Below are positions 1 to 5,176 of a stretch of 5,176 nucleotides of DNA, piece by piece. A program made the position numbers and the translations under genes. Location of the stretch: contig JAJAYX010000761.1 of assembly GCA_026785985.1 (NCBI GenBank), positions 1-5,176 on the forward strand. The letters are read 5' to 3'. Position 1 is the first letter of the stretch, and each line of letters begins with the position of its first letter. Below the pieces are notes generated by a model. The model had not been told where the DNA came from, ran no database searches, and saw only the letters and a list, made by a program, of their open reading frames with translations. The DNA comes from Rudanella sp. Lineage in GTDB: Bacteria; Bacteroidota; Bacteroidia; Cytophagales; Spirosomataceae.

Positions 1-93
1 TATTATTTTAAGATAAAATAGTACTAAAGGGCAAAGTGGGAATTGCTGCCATAACGTCGGAAAATTTTGGTTTAGGTAGTTCTATATTTGCAA

Positions 94-136
94 GCAGTAA
101 CCGAACTGTTCACTGCTCGTGTTCATTATTCACTGC
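94..136. repeat. Short repeat of TTCACTG-type units just past the porW stop codon
   Basis: On the plus strand this stretch contains AACTGTTCACTG (104-115), CTGCTC (113-118) and TATTCACTG (127-135). The 12-mer AACTGTTCACTG recurs exactly, in reverse complement, at 2787-2798. CTGCTC followed by TATTCACTG recurs at 2830-2846 with a shorter spacer. Read in the direction of porW transcription, the element begins a few bases after that gene's stop codon. It can fold into a weak hairpin (94-101 with 108-116, 8 pairs and one bulged base). No U-run follows, so a terminator role is unproven. It looks like a degraded member of a dispersed intergenic repeat family. Confidence 0.5.
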
Positions 137-139
137 TAC

Positions 140-2413
140 TCATTTCCGCTTTGCCGTTAGCTGTTCGGCAGCGGCTTGTAATTCTTTAACATGAGGCACT
201 AAAAGGCTGGCCGGGTAATCGCGGATAAACTCGGCCAGCGCTTGCCGATAGGGATCAGCCCCCTGCACTTTGCCAATCAGCATAACGCGCAACAAGGCAA
301 ATTTATCTTCGATCTGCGTACCCGTAAACTGCCCCAAAGCATTTTCTACCTGTGCCAGACCCTCGGTCAGATTGCCCGATTGGTACAGGTAATAAATATC
401 GGCGTATTTTTTCAGGGCAAGAGACTCTGTCCCCGATCCAACCGCCTGATCCCCTGTTTTCCCGGCCAAACGGGCATAGGACGTATTTGGATACTCGGCC
501 AGTAGCCTGTCTTTCCAGTTCGAGGTGCGGCCCAACTGATCGTTGGAAACAAACAGCAGGTAATAAACTTCTGGTTTCTGAAGCGTGTTGGGGTAGCGCG
601 TCAGCAGTTTCTCAAACGTTACAATGGCCTCGGTTGGCTTGTCGAACTGGAATTTATAGAGTTTCCCCAATTTATAGAGCGCGTTTTCAACCCGTTGATT
701 CGATTGCGACAGGGCAAGTGGCATTAATGGTAATTTCGCCTTCATCACGTCGAGTCGGTTGGTCATCGGGTCTTTGGGCGCTACTCCTGGCACAGGTGTA
801 CCAGCCACTGCATTGATCGCATCGGGCCTGGCAGGAAGGGGGTTGTTCGGGTTAATGTCATTGGCCGGCGTGCCGCCGTTTGCTGGGTTATTATCATTGG
901 CCAACGCCCGCGAGGCATCTTTGTTACTCCGTCGCCAGTCGTCTTCCAGCGGTCGGTTGCCCCAAACGGTCATGAAATCCTGCAAACCCTGGGTTAGCCG
1001 AACGGGATTATATAAATACCAGCGGTCGTTGGGAGCCAGATCGGAGTTGGTTGCACCGGGTTGCGACACCCCGGCAATGGTGGGACGGCCCGTGGCTTTT
1101 TCGATCACCTGCCGGGCCAGCTCCGCCTGAGCCGCATCGCGTTTGTCCTGCTCCTTCATGGCCTTGGTTAAGGCCGCATTGAGGGCTTCAGGACTCAATT
1201 TAACCAATGACTGCAAACTGTCTTCCGTTCTGATCGTGTTCCGATACTTTACAAATTCATCCAGCGATTTTTTACGCGCCGAGATACTCGTATACTCCGC
1301 CGATTGCTGTGGCAACAGGGCCAATGCACTGTCGTAATACATCTGTGCATTTACCAGATCCTGTTTTTTCTCAAAATACAGTTTACCCATTTCCAGGTAA
1401 GTATAAGGAACCTGCTCCATATTGGTGGTTGTGGCCGCCACCGACTGGCGGTAAAAGTCGATAGCACGGTCGTACTTATTCCGGCGCGACTCAATCTGCC
1501 CCATCGTATAGTAAATCTTGTCTTTCAGGTCGGTATTTTTGCGGTCGGCCAGCATCTGCTCAAACGACTGCCCCGATCCGCGTTGACCTCCACTGCTTTG
1601 AATCAGATAAATGTTGGCGTAAAACTCCTGATCATAAAGGGGCCGGTTGCGCAACACAGCCGCATAATGATCGGCTGCTTTAGCCGACTGGCCCAATTGA
1701 TCGTATAACTGGCCGGCAATCAGGTGAAGCCGCGCTGTAGGTTCTCCTTTTTTCAGGGCCGGGAACGTGGCATCCAGAATGCCCGCTGCCAGTGCAGGTT
1801 CGCCTTTACGCTGGTGCAGATAGGCTTTGGTGAGGTAAAAATCGCGGGTGTTATCGTTGTTAAGGGGTTGAACACGCAGAAACTCCGATACATTGAGTGC
1901 GTTATTGTAATCGCCCGATTCGACATAGGCCCGCATCAGGCCAACGAGCGCGGCATGTTTATCATCTTCGTTGGTGCCTTTGGTATTCACATATTTGAAC
2001 ACCTCGATGGCATTGGGCAAATCCTGTTTCAGCATCCGAGCCTTGCCAATCACAACGTAGGCATCATCGAGCCATTTGCTGTTCTGATGCCGCTCGGCCA
2101 CTAAGGATGCTTTTTTGATCGCTTCGTCCAAAAAAGGCTTCACCGGCCCGTTCGTCAGCGAATCAACGGGCAACAGAATGGGCAAAATCTGGTTATAGTT
2201 TTCCTTACGATCCTTATACAGAGTCGTTTCGGCCTGCCGAAGTTGATCCTGAGCGATAAAATAGGCGTTGTAATGCGCGGTCAGGTTATGATAGCCTTTG
2301 CTGATTGGCCGTTGGCTATATTGCGAACAGGCACTCAAACCAGCCGCCAGCCCTAAGCAGAAGGCCCAACGAAGCAGAGCGTTGGCAGAATCGGTGCGAG
2401 AGAATTGAGACAT
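140..2413 (-). CDS. porW: Type IX secretion system periplasmic TPR lipoprotein, PorW/SprE family
   Basis: This is a 757-residue lipoprotein. Residues 1-28 form a signal peptide with a hydrophobic core (FCLGLAAGLSA) and a lipobox LSAC, giving a lipidated Cys29. Residues after the Cys (SQYS) lack the acidic surface-export signal, so it probably faces the periplasm. A segment typical of the family follows (YHNLTAHYNAYF, 41-52). Helical TPR-like repeats occupy about 92-390, for example around 297-325 and 334-366. After a charged helix (about 405-440) comes a block recognisable in SprE/PorW proteins (WYLYNPVRLTQGLQDF, then WGNRPLEDDWRRSNK, 465-498). An Asn/Pro/Ala-rich linker (about 505-550) leads to a second TPR set (about 575-755). 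In Flavobacterium johnsoniae SprE and Porphyromonas gingivalis PorW, the family is needed for T9SS secretion and, in gliders, motility. The first ATG is the only start that keeps the signal peptide intact. Transcription is divergent from the atp operon. The family call is firm; the porW versus sprE name is convention. Confidence 0.88.
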   Translation of the reverse strand: MSQFSRTDSANALLRWAFCLGLAAGLSACSQYSQRPISKGYHNLTAHYNAYFIAQDQLRQAETTLYKDRKENYNQILPILLPVDSLTNGPVKPFLDEAIKKASLVAERHQNSKWLDDAYVVIGKARMLKQDLPNAIEVFKYVNTKGTNEDDKHAALVGLMRAYVESGDYNNALNVSEFLRVQPLNNDNTRDFYLTKAYLHQRKGEPALAAGILDATFPALKKGEPTARLHLIAGQLYDQLGQSAKAADHYAAVLRNRPLYDQEFYANIYLIQSSGGQRGSGQSFEQMLADRKNTDLKDKIYYTMGQIESRRNKYDRAIDFYRQSVAATTTNMEQVPYTYLEMGKLYFEKKQDLVNAQMYYDSALALLPQQSAEYTSISARKKSLDEFVKYRNTIRTEDSLQSLVKLSPEALNAALTKAMKEQDKRDAAQAELARQVIEKATGRPTIAGVSQPGATNSDLAPNDRWYLYNPVRLTQGLQDFMTVWGNRPLEDDWRRSNKDASRALANDNNPANGGTPANDINPNNPLPARPDAINAVAGTPVPGVAPKDPMTNRLDVMKAKLPLMPLALSQSNQRVENALYKLGKLYKFQFDKPTEAIVTFEKLLTRYPNTLQKPEVYYLLFVSNDQLGRTSNWKDRLLAEYPNTSYARLAGKTGDQAVGSGTESLALKKYADIYYLYQSGNLTEGLAQVENALGQFTGTQIEDKFALLRVMLIGKVQGADPYRQALAEFIRDYPASLLVPHVKELQAAAEQLTAKRK

Positions 2414-2549
2414 TAATGATATAGTACACCCCGCTTTTATGCGCTGATAAACTATCCGTTTAACGTTGCCAGAGCGGGTTGCATTATTGAACTACTCTGC
2501 AATTTACGAAAAATGTATCACTCACCACCCCGACGTTGTACATTCGCAC
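2414..2549. promoter_or_regulatory. Divergent intergenic region between porW and the atp operon
   Basis: The 136 bases separate two divergently oriented start codons, so promoters for both transcripts are expected here unless they lie inside the genes. I see no convincing copy of the Bacteroidota -7/-33 consensus (TAnnTTTG with an upstream TTTG). The nearest match on the minus strand is TACATTTT (complement of 2510-2517), which lacks an obvious -33 partner. The role follows from gene arrangement rather than from recognised boxes. Confidence 0.45.
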
Positions 2550-2792
2550 ATGGAAACGAACCCCGACGACCCCAAAAAACCCCTCGATGAGGCCCGCAAA
2601 AAAACCTCGTCCTACACCCAATATAGTAGCATTGCGTTCCAGATGCTCGGCACCATTGGCCTTGGCGTGTGGGGCGGCATGAAACTCGACCAGTGGCAGG
2701 GCAATAAAACTCCCGGCTGGACTATTGGCCTGTCTTTAGTTGCCATTGCTGCCTCGTTGTATCTGTTTATCCGGGGACTTCCCAAACAGTGA
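2550..2792 (+). CDS. atpZ: AtpZ/AtpI-family small membrane protein of the ATP synthase operon
   Basis: The product is 80 residues with a hydrophilic, Lys/Asp/Pro-rich N-terminus (1-24) and two membrane helices. Helix 1 (about 25-43) is glycine-rich with GTIGLGVWGG, followed by a KLDQW turn. Helix 2 is about 58-76, preceded by TPGW. This short two-helix hairpin with Gly in helix 1 and an acidic turn is the pattern of the AtpZ/AtpI family (ATPase gene 1), found at the head of atp operons. AtpZ is thought to help c-ring assembly with AtpI and has been linked to Mg2+/Ca2+ transport; its role here is inferred. I chose the ATG at 2550. An in-frame TTG at 2466 would add 28 residues with no family resemblance. 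The stop codon lies inside the palindrome at 2787-2846. Confidence 0.82.
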   Translation: METNPDDPKKPLDEARKKTSSYTQYSSIAFQMLGTIGLGVWGGMKLDQWQGNKTPGWTIGLSLVAIAASLYLFIRGLPKQ

Positions 2793-2846
2793 ACAGTTGT
2801 CAGCTAACAGTTTTTCTGTTGGCTGTTAGCTGCTCACTATTCACTG
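2787..2846. repeat. 60-nt imperfect palindrome overlapping the atpZ stop codon
   Basis: The left arm 2787-2810 and the reverse complement of the right arm 2823-2846 match at 20 of 24 positions, around a 12-nt loop containing TTTTT. The inner ten pairs (2801-2810 with 2823-2832) are perfect. An alternative pairing of AACAG (2806-2810) with CTGTT (2816-2820) gives a tighter loop. The TGA of atpZ (2790-2792) is part of the left arm, and the right arm ends five bases before the next start codon. The outer end shares a perfect 12-mer with the repeat near position 104. On the atp mRNA it would form a long hairpin between two cistrons; a processing, stability or attenuation role is possible but not shown. 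Confidence 0.75.
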
Positions 2847-2851
2847 AAAAA

Positions 2852-3226
2852 ATGCTTCGTTCGCTCCTCTTCACGGCTCTCCTTACTTTTGTATTTTTCG
2901 TAGCTGACTATTTAGGCTATGCCCGTTTTGTGCATCCGCTCTGGAAAGTTATGCTGCTTTTTTTTGTAGCCCTATCTTTCCTGATGCACCGGCTGGTTGA
3001 GCTTGGTAATCAGGATAAAGGCGAGCGTTTCATCCCTTTTTATATGGCGTTCACGGTGGCAAGGCTCGTGTTAAGTGTGGCCTTCGCGGGCTTTTTTATC
3101 TATAGGGGCGTGGCAGACCGGCGCACGTTCGTTTTTGACTTTCTTGTACTATATATGTTTTATACTGTTTTTGAAATCTACGGATTGAGTAGTAACTTGC
3201 GACGCGATTTGAAAAACCGCCTTTAA
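2852..3226 (+). CDS. Four-helix membrane protein in the AtpI position of the atp operon
   Basis: The product is 124 residues with four predicted membrane helices at about 2-23, 31-50, 60-84 and 92-112, short basic loops and a basic C-terminus (NLRRDLKNRL). Length and topology match AtpI (about 126 residues, four helices), the c-ring assembly factor encoded just before atpB in many bacteria. Helix 3 carries a buried Arg (R71, in FTVARLVLS), close to where E. coli AtpI has a basic residue (EAFKVLAM). Overall sequence similarity is weak by eye, so the AtpI assignment rests mainly on position and topology. The start is the ATG at 2852. An in-frame GTG at 2789 would place 21 extra residues entirely inside the palindromic repeat and is unlikely. 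Its stop lies 7 bases before atpB, which implies co-transcription. Confidence 0.6.
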   Translation: MLRSLLFTALLTFVFFVADYLGYARFVHPLWKVMLLFFVALSFLMHRLVELGNQDKGERFIPFYMAFTVARLVLSVAFAGFFIYRGVADRRTFVFDFLVLYMFYTVFEIYGLSSNLRRDLKNRL

Positions 3227-3233
3227 GCTTGTT

Positions 3234-4334
3234 ATGATACGTTCAGTAGTCAATAGAATCCTCATCGTTACCGCGCTGTTTATGAGCTCATTAGGCTTTG
3301 CTATGGCACAGGAACACACACCCGAAGGGCAGGAAACCCATCAGGAAAAAAAAGAAAAATTCAATGTGGGCGACATGATTATGCACCACATTCGCGACGG
3401 CCGGGGCTGGGAATTTGCTCACGGAGTGACACTCCCTTTACCTGTTATTTTATACTCAAAAGATCGCGGTCTGGAGGTATTCTCGTCATCACGGCTGGCT
3501 CATGATGCCGTTTATAATAACTACCAGTCAGACGACCACGGTCATCTTCACCGAGTCGATGAAGCAGGGAAGCCCGTTGAAGGCGTTCACGTCTATGATT
3601 TTTCGATTACCAAGAACGTGGCCTCGCTCCTGTTGAGTGCCATTATCCTGATCACGATTTTCCTGGCGGTTGCCAAAGGATACACGACTAACAAAGGCAA
3701 AGCCCCTAAAGGTATTCAGGCGTTTCTGGAGCCGATTGTGTTGTTTGTTCGTGACGAAATTGCCAAGCCAAATCTCGGTCCGGGCTACGAAAAGTACCTC
3801 CCTTATTTGCTCACATTGTTCTTTTTTATCCTGACGAACAACCTGTTGGGGCTGTTGCCGGGTGCCGCTAACCTGACGGGGAATATCGCCGTAACGTTAG
3901 TGTTGGCCATTATCACGTTCCTGATTGTAAATCTCAACGGAAAGAATACCTACTGGAGTCACTTAATCCGTCCAACGGGTGTGCCCATCTTGCTATTGCC
4001 GATCATGATTCCGGTCGAGATTGTTGGCTTGTTCATGAAGCCATTCTCCCTGATGATTCGATTGTTTGCCAACATAACGGCGGGCCACATTATTATTTTG
4101 AGTTTGATTTCCCTGATTTTTATTGCCAACAACCTCGGCGGCACGGCAACGGGCTGGGGGATTAGTCTGATTGTGGCTCCGTTCACGATCTTTATGAACC
4201 TGATCGAGTTGCTGGTAGCATTCCTGCAAGCCTTCATCTTCACCCTGCTTACGTCGATGTATATTGGCGGAGCCATCGAAGAACACGGCGATGCCGATCA
4301 TGGCATGGGATATGACGGCCCGGCAGCACATTAA
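3234..4334 (+). CDS. atpB: F-type ATP synthase subunit a (Fo proton channel)
   Basis: Subunit a forms the two proton half-channels against the c-ring in the inner membrane. The 366-residue product is longer than E. coli AtpB (271) because of a signal peptide (1-25, cleavage after AMA) and a hydrophilic pre-domain (26-125) with DMIMHHIRDGRGWEF, a layout seen in Bacteroidota. Membrane helices lie at about 127-147, 188-207, 214-234, 250-270, 280-299 and 308-344. The essential channel arginine is R276 in LMIRLFANITAGH, followed by N280. H285 aligns with E. coli E219, and E325 aligns with E. coli H245, seven residues before Q332 of LQAFIF. The C-terminus reads IGGAIEEHGD, close to the SEEH end of the E. 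coli protein, plus a His/Gly/Asp tail. The gene follows the upstream cistron by 7 bases and precedes atpE by 45. All channel residues are present, so it should be functional. Confidence 0.97.
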   Translation: MIRSVVNRILIVTALFMSSLGFAMAQEHTPEGQETHQEKKEKFNVGDMIMHHIRDGRGWEFAHGVTLPLPVILYSKDRGLEVFSSSRLAHDAVYNNYQSDDHGHLHRVDEAGKPVEGVHVYDFSITKNVASLLLSAIILITIFLAVAKGYTTNKGKAPKGIQAFLEPIVLFVRDEIAKPNLGPGYEKYLPYLLTLFFFILTNNLLGLLPGAANLTGNIAVTLVLAIITFLIVNLNGKNTYWSHLIRPTGVPILLLPIMIPVEIVGLFMKPFSLMIRLFANITAGHIIILSLISLIFIANNLGGTATGWGISLIVAPFTIFMNLIELLVAFLQAFIFTLLTSMYIGGAIEEHGDADHGMGYDGPAAH

Positions 4335-4637
<303 letters not shown>

Positions 4638-4713
4638 TTGCCCGCAGTAAACCATCCTGTTTTTCGCCCGCGTACTAGGCAACGGCACACGGAAAACAAA
4701 CCGAATCTGTACT

Positions 4714-4749
4714 GTTCCTGCTGGTTTGAGGTTGTCGGCCAGCAGGAAT
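4714..4749 (+). other. Perfect 10-bp hairpin in the atpE-atpF spacer
   Basis: TTCCTGCTGG (4715-4724) and CCAGCAGGAA (4739-4748) are exact reverse complements around a 14-nt loop; a G-T wobble extends the base to 4714/4749. Only a short TTTT follows (4749-4752), so this is a poor intrinsic terminator. A partial terminator or a 3'-end stabiliser for the atpE message would explain why the largest gap between genes of this operon lies here, between the high-copy c subunit and the low-copy b subunit. The fold is seen directly; the role is inference. Confidence 0.55.
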
Positions 4750-4796
4750 TTTACCCGCAAAAGAATGATTTTTAACCGTTTATAGTTTATATACTC

Positions 4797-5176
4797 ATGG
4801 ACTTACTTACCCCCGATCTCGGCCTGTTGTTTTGGCAGCTTGTCATCTTCGGTGCCTTGTTTTTTATTCTATCGAAGTTCGCCTGGGGGCCAATTACGGC
4901 CAGCCTGAAAGAGCGCGAAACCAATATTCAAAGTGCGCTTGACATGGCCGAAAAAACGCGCCAGGAGATGGTCGCGCTGAAAGCCGACAACGAGAAATTG
5001 CTGGCTCAGGCACGCTCCGAACGCGAAATCATCCTGCGCGGTGCCAAAGAAGCCGCCGACAAACTGTTGTCCGATACCCAGAAAAAAGCACGGGTCGAAG
5101 GACAGCGCATTCTGGAGCAGGCCCGCGAATCGATGGCTAACGAGCGCGTGGCAATGGTTGCCTCGATGAAGAAGGA
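4797..5176 (+). CDS. atpF: F-type ATP synthase subunit b, 5' part (runs off the window)
   Basis: Subunit b is the peripheral stalk that ties subunit a to the F1 head. The visible 126 codons start MDLLTPDLGLLFWQLVIFG, with one membrane helix at about 9-28, then the family-typical KFAWGPITASLKERE (27-41) where the helix leaves the membrane. From 42 onward it is a continuous charged, Ala/Glu/Lys/Arg-rich helix (AEKTRQEM, ARSEREIILRGAKEAADKLL) expected to form the b-dimer coiled coil. The usual family length is about 160-165 residues, so roughly the last quarter is missing, cut by the window edge rather than by mutation. The ATG at 4797 follows an AT-rich leader (TTTATAGTTTATATACTC) with no Shine-Dalgarno, like atpE. 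atpH, atpA and atpG would be expected next. Confidence 0.95.
   Translation, partial: MDLLTPDLGLLFWQLVIFGALFFILSKFAWGPITASLKERETNIQSALDMAEKTRQEMVALKADNEKLLAQARSEREIILRGAKEAADKLLSDTQKKARVEGQRILEQARESMANERVAMVASMKK

Noticed and set aside
83..90. TATATTTG, a match to the Bacteroidota -7 box TAnnTTTG
   Set aside because: No TTTG lies at the expected spacing upstream (the nearest, 66-69, leaves 13 bases), and it would drive antisense transcription into porW.
242..2104. Several plus-strand open frames opposite porW
   Set aside because: They are antisense shadows: no recognisable domain, odd composition, and the minus-strand frame is a full-length family member.
2430..2478. CCCGCT (2430-2435) and AGCGGG (2473-2478) as a possible operator
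   Set aside because: The core is only six pairs with 37 bases between arms, within chance expectation for a region this size.
2466..2549. In-frame TTG start extending the AtpZ-like protein by 28 residues
   Set aside because: The added segment does not resemble the family, uses a rare start codon, and would consume most of the divergent promoter region; the ATG at 2550 gives a normal-length protein.
2789..2851. In-frame GTG start extending the AtpI-like protein by 21 residues
   Set aside because: The extra residues are translated entirely from the palindromic repeat and overlap the atpZ stop; the ATG at 2852 starts directly at the first membrane helix.
3959..4331. Minus-strand open frames opposite atpB
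   Set aside because: They are shadows of the strongly conserved subunit a coding sequence and have no supporting domain.
4765..4785. Six-codon mini-ORF (MIFNRL) upstream of atpF
   Set aside because: A reading frame this short is expected by chance in AT-rich sequence, and there is no sign of a leader-peptide attenuator.

Overview
The window looks like a chromosomal segment from a Bacteroidota genome, most likely a Cytophagales-type organism. Three things point there: a PorW/SprE-type lipoprotein of the type IX secretion system (T9SS), an F-type ATP synthase subunit a carrying a cleavable N-terminal signal peptide and an extended pre-membrane domain, and translation starts with AT-rich leaders and no clear Shine-Dalgarno sequence. 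The genus is not provable from this sequence alone; a Spirosoma-like genome is a guess.

Layout. Positions 1-139 hold no gene I can support. They contain a short AT-rich stretch and a repeat made of TTCACTG-type units, which abuts the end of the first gene. Positions 140-2413 (minus strand) encode a 757-residue TPR lipoprotein of the PorW/SprE family. Positions 2414-2549 are a divergent intergenic region. From 2550 to the window edge the plus strand carries the start of an ATP synthase operon: an AtpZ-like protein (80 aa), an AtpI-like four-helix membrane protein (124 aa), atpB (subunit a), atpE (subunit c) and the first 126 codons of atpF (subunit b), which runs off the end.

How the genes work together. 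AtpB, AtpE and AtpF are the three membrane (Fo) subunits of the proton-translocating ATP synthase. The two small proteins ahead of them sit where AtpZ and AtpI, assembly or accessory factors for the c-ring, normally lie. The T9SS lipoprotein is transcribed away from them. T9SS is energised by the proton motive force, so the adjacency may be more than chance, but that is inference.

Nothing here is clearly a new system. The points most worth a second look are non-coding: a 60-nt imperfect palindrome that overlaps the atpZ stop codon and shares a perfect 12-mer with a repeat just past the porW stop codon, and a perfect 10-bp hairpin in the 159-nt spacer between atpE and atpF. The four-helix protein between atpZ and atpB is the least characterised gene.
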